From contig JAULSU010000006.1 of NCBI GenBank assembly GCA_030512335.1, positions 2,232,001 to 2,296,000 of the forward strand: 64,000 nt of DNA, written 5' to 3'. The notes beneath the pieces are model-generated. The model searched no databases, was not told the DNA's origin, and worked only from the letters and a program-made list of their open reading frames with translations. This DNA comes from Immersiella caudata (lineage: Eukaryota > Ascomycota > Sordariomycetes > Sordariales > Lasiosphaeriaceae). This document shows, piece by piece, positions 52,153 through 63,096 of this stretch. The position numbers and the translations under genes were made by a program. The first letter of the stretch is position 1. Each line of letters begins with the position of its first letter.

Positions 52153-55100
52153 TCAAAGCTGAAGATCAGTCTCCGAACTTGAAAACCCAACATTCATCCC
52201 TTGTGCAGGGCCTCTGGACCCCGGGTCTCTGTACCCTCCAAGCCCTCCATACCCTGGACTCGCATTGTCAGGGTCGTCCCACTCTGTGGTGGAATCACGG
52301 TGTCCTCCCATTGAATCCCGGTGCTCGTAGTATCCCCGCGGGTGCTGTGGGTCCATGTAAGTCCTGTCCCCACCCATGTTAATTGGCGATCTACCCCGAG
52401 GGGTGCTGTTGTTGATCTGAATCATCCTGTCGCCTTCGTTGTAATTGCCCCGGGAGCCGAGCCCAGGAGACAAGTGATAGCCGCTACTGTATTGCGGATT
52501 CGGAGAACTGCCATAGGACGGATTTGGGCTGCGGGATGGTGGAGGATAGTTGTTCCTAACTTCGGGATTGAGGCTGTCGTGGCTGGGAATATGGCGTGGG
52601 GGTCGGCCTCCGTGTTGGCCGGGAGCACGCCACGGGGCGATATTGGGCGGTGAGGATCCGGAAAGTTGACTGCTGCTTCGCGGCCTCATTCCAGGGGTTG
52701 GGCCGCCAGGACGTACTTGGCCTCCGTTGTTAGCACCCATGCTCATGCCAATCCCAATTCCCACACCTCCTTGTCTTAGCGGTGGATTCTGAACCCCACC
52801 CTCGTCAGCTTCATCCTCAAGGCCGCTTGCCAATTGTGCTTCGCGTAGAGATAGCTCCTTGTATTCCTTCTGCCAGTGCTGGGTAAGTCGATCTTGGTAC
52901 CCGTCGTTGCGAGTCTCGGAAATAAGTGCCAACTCTGAGTCCGTGGCATCGCGAACTGTGTTGCGATATTGATCGAACGAGGTTGTGATCGCATGCATCG
53001 TCTCAAAATGCTTGACGCTGAGGGTAGGGACATTCACCTCGCCCCCGCTGCCCCCCAAGCTTCCCCGATACTCGTAGTAGGCCAGGCTGAGGGCCACTTG
53101 AAACGCGTTGCGGATCTGCCTGCCGTTCCAACGCGCGCTGCCCTGCTTGAAGTGGTACTTGGCGAAGTCAAGAAGGTCGGCCTCGTCGATTGTCAATGGA
53201 GGTCGCCCCTCGGTCTTGGACATCTCCTGTTCGATTTGGTGCACTCGCTGAATATTGAGTTTCCATATGTCCAGGCTTTGCTCCAAGGACAGCTCGGGGT
53301 AGTAAATCTTATAATGGATTCGAGACTTGAAAGCCTCGTCCAAGACACCAGCCCTGTTGGTCGTCAAAAAGAGGATCCCATCGTAGTAGTCCAGCACTCG
53401 GAGGAAGACAGAGACCAAGGCGTTCTTCGTCGTTGCAGTGTCGGCCTTGGACCGTTGCGAAAAGAAGGTGTCAACTTCGTCGAGGAGAAGAATGCAGTTC
53501 CAGACGCTTGCCAGCCGGAAAATCTCCCGCAGAGACGTCTCGAGCTTTTCTGGCGTCATGCCGAGATCTCCAACCGTGATGCTGAACAGGGGTTTCCCAT
53601 TGGCTTCCGCAATTGCCTCAGCCGTAGCCGTCTTCCCAACACCGGGCACGCCGTGAAGCAAGATGAACAGACCGGTTCCTTTGCCTCGAATCAAGTCCAA
53701 CGAGACCCACGTGTGATCCATATTCCGCTCGGCAGCCTTCTTGATCAGATGGCCTTGGATAGAGCCCTGGATGGCCTGCTTGATTGCAGGCGGGATCTTC
53801 AGCGAATCGAGCGCGAGCCCCGTCTTTGGCGACTGGCGAAGCTTGGCGACTGAGAGTTGAGCAAATTTCCTCTCCTGGAAGACATAGGCAAACACACGAC
53901 CAGTGAGCAATGGCACGCAGTCTCCTGTAAGCTGATCTTGTTTGGTGGGCTTCCCACGCCTGGCATTCTCGGTGACCGCCTTCAAGAATGCGTTTTCTTT
54001 GATGAACTTGTTGTACTGCCTGGAAGCAACACCGCTGTTGACCGGCAGCAACTCGGTGGTCTCTCCGATGAGGCGAGCACGGTCCGCACCGGACCACCAT
54101 CGGATGCGGAAGTCGTCCGGGAGTGTCAGACCTTCGTCGGCCTCGGCACGAAGGATATTTCGAGGCGGTCTCCATGCCGGGCAGGCCTGGAAGGCTTCTC
54201 CAAAGTCAACCATGACCTCACTGTTGATGTGCTCTGGTTGGTGCTGTTGGACGCCGTTGACATCTGTGGTTGGGTCCCCGCACGGATCGTGCGTCAGAGT
54301 CCAGCCGTTGTAGGAGCAATGTTTGGTCTTGATGAAGTCGATGAGGGATCTACCGGTTTCTTCGGCGTGGCGGAGACGACCTTTGTGGTCCTGACAGAAG
54401 CGCATCGGATATATCGGCAGCGCAGTGATCGGCATCTCCCCAGTAAACTGCTCGATTTCAAAGGTCTTTGTAACCACACAGAACTCCTCGCCGGTGTAAT
54501 CGATGTAGAAACACTCCAGGGTGAAGGCGCTGTCGTCGTTCCCGACCGCCGAATCCTTGATCTCTGTGTCGTCGGTGGCTGACATGGCGATCTTTTCAGG
54601 GACAGAGATGACCTTGTGCGTTTTCCAGATGTGTTTGCCAGTGCGGAAGTCCCGCCTGTCGGGGAGCTCGCCCTCAACCTGCCGGTAGACGAGCTCACCT
54701 GTCCTGAACAAGAACCACAAATCCGAAAAGCGGACCCTGGCCTTGGAGTTGACGTCGGCTTCCTCGAATCGGAGGTAACTGGGCATGATTTTGTGGTCGA
54801 CATACTTGACGTAGGCCCGCAGGCATTCCAACGCCTTTGGGCAGTCGGCAACGCTGTCATAGTCTTCTTCGTTCTCTTCGTCATCGACCGACCCTTCACT
54901 CTCCTCCTCGCTTGTTTGCCCGTCCTCTTCATCGTTGGGGGCGTCTTGATTGGTGGCGCCGTCTTGTTTCTGAGCAGCCTCGGCGGCGGCGGCAATGTAT
55001 GTGGCCTCGTCATCGGAGACCTGTGGTAAATCACCTCCCCATTTGTTCTCCAACTCTTCCAGGGCCTCCTTCACACGAGCGTGGTGGTGGATCAGGGAGT

Positions 55101-55917
55101 TGAATGGGCGGTAGTACGTTCGCGGCCTGTCGCTCCAGGTCTCTCGGTTGACCTTGGCCAAAATGCGGAGCAGGGCGGGAGACTGAATGCGGATCCGTCG
55201 CGGCCACTTCTCATCTTGCTGGGCCTGGGAAATGAGATCGCTGGTGGCGTTGGCGACCTTGACCACGCTAGCCAAGGCCTTGTCCCCAGCGTTGACGATC
55301 TTCCCTGACGGCACTGGGGTGCGCTGTTGAAAGAGTCTGTCGCGGAGCTTGTATTCTTCCTGCATCTCCTGATGCATCAAGAGTCCGGAGACGAAAACAT
55401 CGACGGCATATCGACCCTCCTTTTTCTTGAATCTGTTCTTGAATTCGGCAAAGTTGCATTCTCGAACAAGAGGAATGGTTTTTTGGGGGTTCAGGTACAT
55501 GTAGACCTGGCTGCCAAAATCTGTGCTCGCGTCCTCGGTAATCTCTGTCCTCGCGTCGGCAGCTCGATTGCCGGTTGTTGCGGACATGGAACGCTGCAGT
55601 TGCAATGGATCGAGGTTGGCCAGTCTCCCCTCGAGTCGGTTGATGGCGGCCCGGTTGAACTTGACCTCCTCTCTGAGATCCCTGAGCTCTTTGAGCTTCT
55701 TCTCGAGTTCGACGGCCACGCTGCCGGCCACGCGACTCTCAATCGCGTCACCATTGGGCTGGGAAGCATCCATCTCGGTGGCCGATTTCTGCACTTTTTG
55801 TGGCGAGCGGTCGTGGAGGCCGAAAGTGCTGAAATAAACCGAGTTGCTCGTGTGATCTTGCAATACACCCGAGGCCGTTTTCTCTAAATTAGAGGAAATG
55901 GCACCAGATGATGCCAA
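52153..55917 (-). CDS. AAA+ ATPase of the large fungal type (1254 aa)
   Basis: A single uninterrupted frame. A coiled coil is likely at about residues 70-100 (ELEKKLKELRDLREEVKF). A long middle region (about 160-700) carries the domain usually found before the ATPase in this family (I believe DUF7025; e.g. LYPMRF-like PIYPMRFCQDHKGRLRHA). It also contains an acidic patch (EEDGQTSEEESEGSVDDE). The AAA+ module has Walker A HGVPGVGKTATAEA at about 750, Walker B CILLLDEVDTFFSQRS at about 808, sensor-1 GILFLTTNRAGVLDEAFK, and an arginine-finger region FKSRIHYKIYYPEL. A Gly/Pro/Ser-rich disordered tail ends the protein. All catalytic motifs are present, so it should be an active ATPase. Substrate and partners are unknown. 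The start could also be the internal Met near residue 49. Confidence 0.9.
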   Translation of the reverse strand: MASSGAISSNLEKTASGVLQDHTSNSVYFSTFGLHDRSPQKVQKSATEMDASQPNGDAIESRVAGSVAVELEKKLKELRDLREEVKFNRAAINRLEGRLANLDPLQLQRSMSATTGNRAADARTEITEDASTDFGSQVYMYLNPQKTIPLVRECNFAEFKNRFKKKEGRYAVDVFVSGLLMHQEMQEEYKLRDRLFQQRTPVPSGKIVNAGDKALASVVKVANATSDLISQAQQDEKWPRRIRIQSPALLRILAKVNRETWSDRPRTYYRPFNSLIHHHARVKEALEELENKWGGDLPQVSDDEATYIAAAAEAAQKQDGATNQDAPNDEEDGQTSEEESEGSVDDEENEEDYDSVADCPKALECLRAYVKYVDHKIMPSYLRFEEADVNSKARVRFSDLWFLFRTGELVYRQVEGELPDRRDFRTGKHIWKTHKVISVPEKIAMSATDDTEIKDSAVGNDDSAFTLECFYIDYTGEEFCVVTKTFEIEQFTGEMPITALPIYPMRFCQDHKGRLRHAEETGRSLIDFIKTKHCSYNGWTLTHDPCGDPTTDVNGVQQHQPEHINSEVMVDFGEAFQACPAWRPPRNILRAEADEGLTLPDDFRIRWWSGADRARLIGETTELLPVNSGVASRQYNKFIKENAFLKAVTENARRGKPTKQDQLTGDCVPLLTGRVFAYVFQERKFAQLSVAKLRQSPKTGLALDSLKIPPAIKQAIQGSIQGHLIKKAAERNMDHTWVSLDLIRGKGTGLFILLHGVPGVGKTATAEAIAEANGKPLFSITVGDLGMTPEKLETSLREIFRLASVWNCILLLDEVDTFFSQRSKADTATTKNALVSVFLRVLDYYDGILFLTTNRAGVLDEAFKSRIHYKIYYPELSLEQSLDIWKLNIQRVHQIEQEMSKTEGRPPLTIDEADLLDFAKYHFKQGSARWNGRQIRNAFQVALSLAYYEYRGSLGGSGGEVNVPTLSVKHFETMHAITTSFDQYRNTVRDATDSELALISETRNDGYQDRLTQHWQKEYKELSLREAQLASGLEDEADEGGVQNPPLRQGGVGIGIGMSMGANNGGQVRPGGPTPGMRPRSSSQLSGSSPPNIAPWRAPGQHGGRPPRHIPSHDSLNPEVRNNYPPPSRSPNPSYGSSPNPQYSSGYHLSPGLGSRGNYNEGDRMIQINNSTPRGRSPINMGGDRTYMDPQHPRGYYEHRDSMGGHRDSTTEWDDPDNASPGYGGLGGYRDPGSRGPAQGMNVGFSSSETDLQL

Positions 55918-56827
55918 AAGAATTCAAAAACTAGACTCGGACAGCCAATCGTTCTTGGGGCTGCCAAAGTCGCTGAGGTGTACCCAAGTACCTGTTTAAG
56001 TTTGTAACCAATCTTTCGTCGTTTCAACGAAATGCGATGCGATGTCTCAGTTCTGTCACAGTTCCACAAGATCGTGTGGGGTGGGCCGAAGAACTGGTCG
56101 AGCAGCAGCGAGGAACGCACATTCTTGAGAGGGGGAGGGCAAGGCTCTTGACGGTTTAAGTTCAGAACTCAGCCACACCCATTTTCCGCCGGCATTATCT
56201 TCAACTGCGGCTCGGGCGATGAAAACAGCAGTGGGGGGACTCGGTGGCCCCATGTGGAAATGCAGAGGCCCGGAGCTGACTGGTTCGTTTGCCTGGTGGT
56301 GGGGGTCGACTGGTGTGGGATCAACGGGGACTAATGCACAATGCAGAAGAGGTGTGACACAACAGCCAGGCCTTTGTAGCGAGAGGTGAGAAAGCCTTGT
56401 CGAAAGCCCTGGGAAACCGACAAACATTGTCGCCCGGTGCCAGAGGCCACGACCCCGCACTGAAGCCTTACTTCCTGAGACTCGGATGAACTGGAGGGTA
56501 GGAACGGACGAAATTTGCGCACCTTCCGCAATTGCCGGTGCGGCTGTGCCGTGTAACGGCAGGCAGCAACCCATGGCTGGATAAGAGTTGGAGTCGACGA
56601 GGCTCTCGGAGCCCGGTCTTGCCCTGTCCCATCCGATTCATTTGAGAAAGCCCTGGAGCACAATCGCTCGAAACCGCCTGTGTGCTTTCCGCGCCAAATT
56701 TGGGCCTCGGTGAATCGCCGACCCGACACAGCTGTGGTCAAGTCTCCCATTTCCAGCTGGCCATCTTCTTTTCGTGCGCTAGTTGCTCCCGACCTAGGCT
56801 TCCGCATCAGCCACCAGCTTCTCCCTC
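55918..56827. other. Divergent promoter region between the AAA+ and STAND-like genes
   Basis: The two large neighbours are transcribed away from each other, so 0.9 kb is shared upstream sequence. Short frames have no domain. Confidence 0.45.
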
Positions 56828-58920
56828 ATGACCGTCCAGTGCCCGACAATCATGGATTATTATGCCTCGCGAGAGCGCAAGGTAGACATTGCGGCTGGCT
56901 TTATCGACGACAGGGCCCCGGAATTCCACAGCGCGTTTGGGCCTGGGTCTACACTCAACAAAGAGACGATGGAATACGAGCCAAATCCAGACGCAAAGCA
57001 TATTACCGACCTGAAGGAAACGCTGGAATGCCACCAGCAAGTGGCCCGGAAGTATGTCGACTTTGTCGACGACCTCCTCAAATGCACTTGGGAGGATGTT
57101 CACCGCGAGTTGCACAAGGCGAAACAGGCCCACGTCCTGACCGAAAGGCGTGGCAGCAAAAACCCGATCCGCGGGTTTTGGCGTGCGCTGGGGACTTCGG
57201 GGAGCATCTTGGCGCCCGGTCTCTCGGCCATCCCTGATGAGCTCTGCGTTTTGCATGGCGGGCTTGCCGTTGTTTTCAGTGTAAGTTGGGTCTTGAAACT
57301 CGCGCAAATCAGTGAAACGTGCTGATGTTCTCCCAGCTGGCACGACACAGCGAGCTCAACAGATTCAAGATCCTCTCAGCGTTTGAAAGATTGCCGAACA
57401 TCATAGAGGAAGCTGAGAACAAATCCGATGCGTTTCCATTGGATACATCGAATCCAAAGACAGTCAGGCTGGATCGTGCGGTTCGGGGGCTGAGAATGCT
57501 GCTCGTGCAATCACTCCCAGCTCTCATCAACATTCTGATACCGAATTCATTCTGTAAGTTGCTCTCGATTGTTGGCCAGCCGCCAGAACCGCTCACTAAC
57601 ATCGCTCCTGCCACAGTCAATACCATCAAGAGCCCGTTCAGGGGCTGCAGGATTGACAGGGTTCTCGAGGAGGTCTCAGTGTGCGCTGAAGCCGTCAGGG
57701 TCGCTGCCGAGGCTCTCATGGTTGACATTCATGTTGAAAACCACAACATGACCAAGGAGATTCATTCGCAACTGGCCGAAGTTATCCAGCAGAACAGGGT
57801 GCTTCAGATGTCGATCGAGGCGACTCAGAGCAAGACCCATCTGCTCAACTTCCTCATGGAACAGCTAGATTTCAACCCGGTCACTGGTGTCATTGCTGGC
57901 CGAGACCAGGGAGACAATATGACAGATCACGGCACAGCACCCCTCGGCTATGCACCTTCGGACGTCCTGCAACTTATCAATGTCAACCACTTGCGTGTCA
58001 GCAGCGATGCTGCCCGAGTAGTTCGTGCGCAGACAACCCTACCGCAAGCCGATATTGAGCGCTGCGCGTTGGTCATGGCGGCACCTCAGGTCAAGCAACT
58101 CCTGAATACCAGTTGCGGGTCAGGCACGGTTGCCATCGACGGCCACTTCGACCGGTCTCAGATCGGCAAGATCAGTCCGCTCTCGTACGTTTGTGCTGTG
58201 TTGGCGCAAGCGGTCCGGAGCCAAGCCCAGCAGCCAAGCGCCACGATGTCACCGCTCGTCGAGAAACGTCCCCAGGGCAATAACATCGTTCTTGAGTTCT
58301 ACTGTGCGCTTCATGCCGGTACCGTGGAGAACGACGACGATCTCGCTGGGCCTCAAGGTCTCATGCGCTGCCTCTCAACACAATTGATGCTTGCGCTGGT
58401 GGCGAACGAAGTTGTGGGACACAACAACCCCCTTCCGCTCCCATATCTCCGCGATGGAGAGGAAGATCGACTTACTGATAGAGACTTGAGCGCCGTATGC
58501 CGCCTGTTTGTGGAGCTCGCGAAGCTTGTCCCCGGTGATACCCCGATTTACTGTCTCATTGACAGTTGGTCGAGCTATGAGCGCGAAGAGTTCTGGCAAG
58601 CCGATTATGATATCGTGCTCAAGACGTTCCGCGAGGTTGCAGACACCGCCAATACGAGCTTCAAACTGCTGCTGACCAGTCCCACATCGTCTCGTCGGTT
58701 GAACGACTTCATCCCGCCGAGCCAGCGGGTGTCACTGCGCAACCGCGAAGCGAGCGGAAGAGATTGGTGTGGCACTGGCAGAGGCGGGTTAAGAGGGTTG
58801 GCGAGGGCAGCTACGATGTCGCAAGTTGGCGGCGGCTTTGGGGGCGGGTACTATTTCGGCGAGTATGATGAGAGGACAGAATATGCCGAGCCTGAATATT
58901 TCCGGCGGACTTCACAGTAA
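56828..58920 (+). CDS. STAND-like fungal protein with no visible P-loop (657 aa, 3 exons)
   Basis: My model is join(56828..57280, 57337..57553, 57617..58920), with introns of 56 and 63 bp in frame. The N-terminal half is helical (LKETLECHQQVARKYVDF, RFKILSAFERLPNIIEEA, VCAEAVRVAAEALMVDIH) and resembles the N-terminal helical domain of fungal NLR/STAND-like proteins. The C-terminal half has an NTPase-like order: VAIDGHFDRSQIGKISPL where a P-loop would be expected, then SYVCAVLAQAVRSQ, LAGPQGLMRCLSTQLMLA, LFVELAKLVPGDTPIYCL, then IDSWSSYEREEF in the Walker B position and FKLLLTSPTSSRRLNDF like a sensor strand. There is no GxxxxGK[ST]. WD, TPR or ankyrin repeats are absent. It is probably intracellular. 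The parallel to STAND NTPases is my inference; the family is otherwise uncharacterised. Confidence 0.75.
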
Positions 58921-59355
58921 ATGATATCGTCCCATCACATGGTCGGCGTTTTAGCGCTGATGCAGCGGTTGGGGGACATTCAGTCGCGAGGCGAAACGGT
59001 TGAGGGTGTCTCCACAGTGGTCACACAGAATCCCCGCTTCGCGCGAGTCTCAGCTGCAGATGCGCGGATCGAGGCCTGACGAATCAGTTTATCAAGCAGT
59101 GTGTCCCGCGTCTGCCGGATTATTAATGGAGTTGCAGCGGTCTCACTCGGAGACCGAGCCACGCCGGCCAGCCACCAGGAGATCGCGCCATCGTACAGCG
59201 CTTCAAGGCGCACTACACGCGCCAACAACATAGCGGCTGACTGTTAGCTGCATGCGCGTATAAAGGCAAGCACCCCCGTGGAATTGTCCGTTCCATCGTC
59301 CCAACTTCAACTTTCGCATCCCTCAGCCTCCACTCTCGACCAGGCACAGTTGAAG
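58921..59355. other. Promoter of the FAD monooxygenase gene
   Basis: No gene. It includes the TATA element listed separately. The 5' flank has a gcgcg-rich patch. Confidence 0.4.
59254..59265 (+). promoter_or_regulatory. Candidate TATA box gcgcgtataaag
   Basis: It lies 90 bp upstream of the ATG at 59356. The same 12-mer occurs 100 bp upstream of the esterase ATG (62053-62064). Confidence 0.45.
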
Positions 59356-60531
59356 ATGGCAAGCACCAAACCGATTCTCATCTCTGGCGGAGGCATCGCA
59401 TCGCTGCTTCTCGCACAGGCGTTGCGGCTAGCCGACATCCCCTTCAAGATCTTTGAGCGAGATGCGTCATTTGTGTTCCGCGCTCAGGGATACCGACTTC
59501 GCCTATCAAACGAAGGACTCGACGCCATCGAGTCGGTTCTAGACGCTCCAACCTGGGAGAAGTTCTGGAACAAATGCGGCAAAACGGGTGGGGTGGGATT
59601 CTCCGCATTCAACGCTGTCACGGGCGAGCAGACAGAGCACATCGTTCCTGAGGGCCTCGCGTCGCGAGGGGGAAAAGTTGTCGGTATCGCCCGTGGTGAC
59701 ATGCGCGCTGTCTTTGCAGGAGGGTGCGAAGACAATATTGAGTGGTCGCGAAACGTCACCGGCTACGAGCTCACAGGTGACGGCGTGAGAGCCATTTTCT
59801 CAGATGGGACGAAGTCAGTAGAAGGGTCGATGTTGATCGGCGGAGAGGGCATCTATTCCAAGGTCGCACGTCAGCTGTCTGGCGGCAAGCTCAAGGTATA
59901 CGACACGGGGTCCAGGGGCATCCACGGGCAAGCGCCCAGCACAGCGTTCAAGGGTCTTGGCGAAGGGGTGTTCCGGTTGATGGACAACACTCGGCCCGAA
60001 GGCGCGATCATGATCATCACCAACATCCGGCCTGGTGATATGGATGACCCGAATATCCAGTTTGGCTGGACCATGGGCGGGCGACCGGGTGCCATCCGCG
60101 CACCGAATGACGACTACAGCATCGTCGGCAAGGAAGCTGCGAAAATCGCCAAGGATCTCACCCAGAACTGGCATCCGCGCTTCAAGCCCCTATTCGACGA
60201 GATGGACGAGGAAAACGCTGCCTTCTGGAAGATCACTTGCTCAACACCGTCGGGAGTACCGGAGTGGCCAAACGAGCCGCGCGTGACGGTTATCGGGGAT
60301 GCTGTCCATTCGATGACGCCCGCTGGGGGCATTGGGGCCAACACCGCTGTGAGGGACTCGGCGTTGCTGGGAAGACTGCTGCGCGAGGCCGGTGGTTTTG
60401 CACCGGGTGTCACGGCCGCGTACGAGAAGGAGATGCGGATATATGGCAGCGCAGCCGTCCGTGAGAGCTATTCGACGGCGGTTGGGCAGTTTGGTGGAAA
60501 GATCGACGAGGCAACAACACCAACGGTGTAG
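59356..60531 (+). CDS. FAD-dependent monooxygenase (391 aa)
   Basis: Single exon. I chose ATG 59356 (MASTKPILISGGGIASLL) because the Rossmann GxGxxG-type fingerprint begins six residues later. Group A flavoprotein hydroxylase features follow: FKIFERDASFVFRAQGYR after the second strand, and near residue 311 the GD motif VTVIGDAVHSMTPAGGIG, then ANTAVRDSALLGRLL, which binds the FAD ribitol. The conserved Arg in the FRAQGYRLRL region is present. There is no signal peptide or C-terminal membrane helix. The reaction is NAD(P)H-dependent oxygenation of an unknown, probably aromatic or small hydrophobic substrate. No polyketide or other biosynthetic genes are next to it. It has its own TATA box. The length is typical. 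Confidence 0.9.
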   Translation: MASTKPILISGGGIASLLLAQALRLADIPFKIFERDASFVFRAQGYRLRLSNEGLDAIESVLDAPTWEKFWNKCGKTGGVGFSAFNAVTGEQTEHIVPEGLASRGGKVVGIARGDMRAVFAGGCEDNIEWSRNVTGYELTGDGVRAIFSDGTKSVEGSMLIGGEGIYSKVARQLSGGKLKVYDTGSRGIHGQAPSTAFKGLGEGVFRLMDNTRPEGAIMIITNIRPGDMDDPNIQFGWTMGGRPGAIRAPNDDYSIVGKEAAKIAKDLTQNWHPRFKPLFDEMDEENAAFWKITCSTPSGVPEWPNEPRVTVIGDAVHSMTPAGGIGANTAVRDSALLGRLLREAGGFAPGVTAAYEKEMRIYGSAAVRESYSTAVGQFGGKIDEATTPTV

Positions 60532-61865
60532 TTGACCTCGAAACTGAAGCGGCCGAGTCGACTGGTGGTTTCAAGGTGTTGATAGCATCTCCAACAAGCT
60601 CACAGAGCTAGAATCGAAGATCTCTTCCCAACTTGTCGCCTTCCATCATGCTCTCCTTCCTACTGAATGCACTGCTCATGTCAGAGAGAGCCCAGCCACT
60701 TACCGCAAAGCCGTTCCGCGATCTTTTTTTTTGATATCGATACAAGGGACTAGACATATTAATGCAACCAAATCAAGGCAAAAGATGTTGATCTTTCGTC
60801 ATTTAGGAGCGATGGAAATTTCTCCGTCATCCCAGCTCGGCCTTCCTAATAGATCAGCATCACCTCCAACTTCCGAATGCAGAGAGATCGCCGGCAGACG
60901 TATAAAATGCGCTCAGCTTCCTTCGTCGTTACCGATGCCACGGTGCCACAAATCTAGGCAATGTCGCATCGCGACGCCGATGCCGAGCTTGGCGATGCCC
61001 CGGTGCCATCTTCCAGCACCAGACGCATCCCGCGAGGCGTTGCCGAACCCTCTTGCACCACGCTCGTACCTTTGATGCCGGTTTTGGTTGGAGATATGGG
61101 AGTTATCGGGGTGGTGTTGAGGGAGAATGGGCATTTGCAGAGGGAGACGGCAGAGCCAACACACGGGAGCCATGATTATCGGCACGCAAGATGACATGCC
61201 ACCAACATGTACGACAGATACATCTCAGCGATAAGCTGAGATAGGACTCCTACGAGCCATGTTAAGAGTTCAAGTTTCTGTCAAAGCCAGCTATGATTGA
61301 CGAGTCGAGGTAAGACGGGGCGTCCCTGCGCGCACCAAGCGGCTGGTTTGACAGTGCCGTGCCCGCTGCCGTCGAGGCCGTCCGTTCCGAAACTTTGATT
61401 TGACAAGATCCCAGCATCGCACCCTATATTAAACGCACCAAATGTGTGCCGGAGGGCTAGTCCTAGCCAGCTTTGCAGTACCTGACGTGAAACCCGTGGC
61501 TTCCTTCCGGGGCTGGGACATCTTCAGGCTGTGGCGCCAAGACCCAATTGAGTGAGCCGCCAATTTCTGCGAGCAAATGGAAGGGCTACGCAATCGGTGC
61601 TTGGTAGTCCATTTTGCCAGGCTCCGATCGAGGGGGCCGCGCCAATGGCGGGGAGATGGCAGGGTTGCGGTTGCCGATTCCAGGTGCCGGGTGCGGCTCC
61701 CTGAACAAGCAGGCGCGGTCAGGGCCTCCGCTCCCCCCAGCTCCGCGCCTACTCCGCGGCTTGGGTGCCCATGGGGTCGCAGAGCCGTTGGAGATTCATA
61801 TATTTTTCCCCAATGTTAGACCAGGTTTGCAGTAGGACCGCCTGCCCACGGTATTTACCCGCATC

Positions 61866-61871
61866 TTAGCC
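61866..61871 (-). promoter_or_regulatory. Possible XlnR/Xyr1-type site (GGCTAA)
   Basis: A single GGCTAA core about 295 bp upstream of the acetylxylan-esterase start. It would fit xylan-induced control, but six bases alone are weak evidence. Confidence 0.2.
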
Positions 61872-62052
61872 GCATGTTGACACTGCCCGTTTTTCCCCCC
61901 CAAAGCGGGAATCCCCACGTGCGCCGCGGCGTTCCTGCATGCACAGACGAGGAAATGACGGAACGTGGGACCGTTACTTGAGGATTGGAATTCTCCGAAT
62001 TTGATGAAGATGGCAGTTCGTTCGGCATCCAGGGGGGGCAACCACGACGCAG

Positions 62053-62064
62053 GCGCGTATAAAG
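62053..62064 (+). promoter_or_regulatory. Candidate TATA box gcgcgtataaag
   Basis: It lies 100 bp upstream of the ATG at 62165 and is identical to the element at 59254-59265. Confidence 0.45.
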
Positions 62065-62164
62065 CCTGGGATATCGCGCCTTCCTATGCCAAGATTCACG
62101 ATCTAACAACCGCATCAACCAACCTCGACAGTTTTCAGGCCGTCCAGCAAGGTAATTCGACATC

Positions 62165-63096
62165 ATGCTTCTCTCCAACTTCTTCGGCCTCGCCGCCCTG
62201 GCGACGTCGGCCTTTGGCGCCTCGTTGCAGCAGGTCCAGAACTTCGGCACCAACCCGACCAGGATTTACATGTACATCTACGTCCCGGACAAGGTAGCGG
62301 CCAAGCCTGCCATCATCGTGGCGGTACGTACCTTCCTCGGCGCTTTTCACTTTAGAGTTTCGCTAACAAATCGCAGCTCCACCCTTGCGGCGGTACTGCT
62401 CAGGGCTGGTACAGCGGCACCCGTCTCCCCTCGTACGCCGACCAAAACGGCTTCATCCTCATCTACGCCGGCACCCCCAACCAGAGCAACTGCTGGGACG
62501 TGCAAAGCCCGGCCAGTCTTACCCACGGCCAGGGCGGCGATGCCCTCGGTATTGTCAGCATGGTCAACTACACCCTGACCAAGTACAACGGCGACAAGGA
62601 CAAGGTCTACGTCATGGGTTCCTCCTCGGGCGGCATGATGACCAACGTGATGGCCGGCTCCTACCCGGATGTCTTTGAGGCCGGCGCCGCCTTCTCCGGC
62701 ACTGCCCACGCCTGCTTCGCGGGCTCCCCCACCGCCACCCCCTTCGGCTCCAACCAGACCTGCGCTCAGGGTCTGTCCCGCACCCCCGAGCAGTGGGGCA
62801 ACTTTGTCCGCAACTCGTACCCTGGATACACCGGCCGCCGCCCGCGCATGCAAATCTACCACGGTCTCGCTGATACTCTCGTGCGCCCTGCCTGCGGCTA
62901 CGAGGCTCTCAAGCAGTGGAGCAACGTCCTCGGTGTCACGCTCGCCCGCAACGTCACTGGTGTTCCCTCGGCTCAGTACACGCAGATGATCTATGGCGAT
63001 GGTACCAAGCTGCAGGGCTTCTTCGGCCAGGGCGTCGGACACACCGCCCCTGTCAACGAGCAGCTGATGCTCAGGTTCTTCGGCCTCATCGCGTAA
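62165..63096 (+). CDS. Acetylxylan esterase-type secreted esterase, CE1 (292 aa, 2 exons)
   Basis: My model is join(62165..62323, 62377..63096) with a 53-bp intron in frame. The signal peptide is MLLSNFFGLAALATSAFGAS. The mature enzyme starts with QVQNFGTNPTRIYMYIYV and has the LHPCGGTAQGWY oxyanion block and the nucleophile elbow VYVMGSSSGGMM (Ser136). QIYHGLADTLVRPACGYE carries the likely catalytic Asp, and GVGHTAPVNEQ the His (about residue 275). This is the PHB-depolymerase-like CE1 arrangement of fungal acetylxylan and feruloyl esterases, which remove acetyl (or feruloyl) groups from xylan outside the cell. There is no cellulose-binding module. N-glycosylation sequons are visible (NQSNC, NYTL, NVTG). 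Confidence 0.93.

Larger units (their letters stand above)
60532..62164. other. Long intergenic region with the esterase promoter
   Basis: 1.6 kb without a convincing gene. A short imperfect repeat (gatgccacggtgccac / gatgccccggtgccat) lies at about 60934-61008. The right part holds the esterase promoter, including TTAGCC (61866-61871, reverse of GGCTAA, the XlnR/Xyr1-type core) and a TATA box. Confidence 0.4.

Noticed and set aside
60913..61197. Short overlapping ORFs in the monooxygenase-esterase spacer
   Set aside because: Both strands are open over a GC-rich imperfect repeat; no domain, start context or splice structure.
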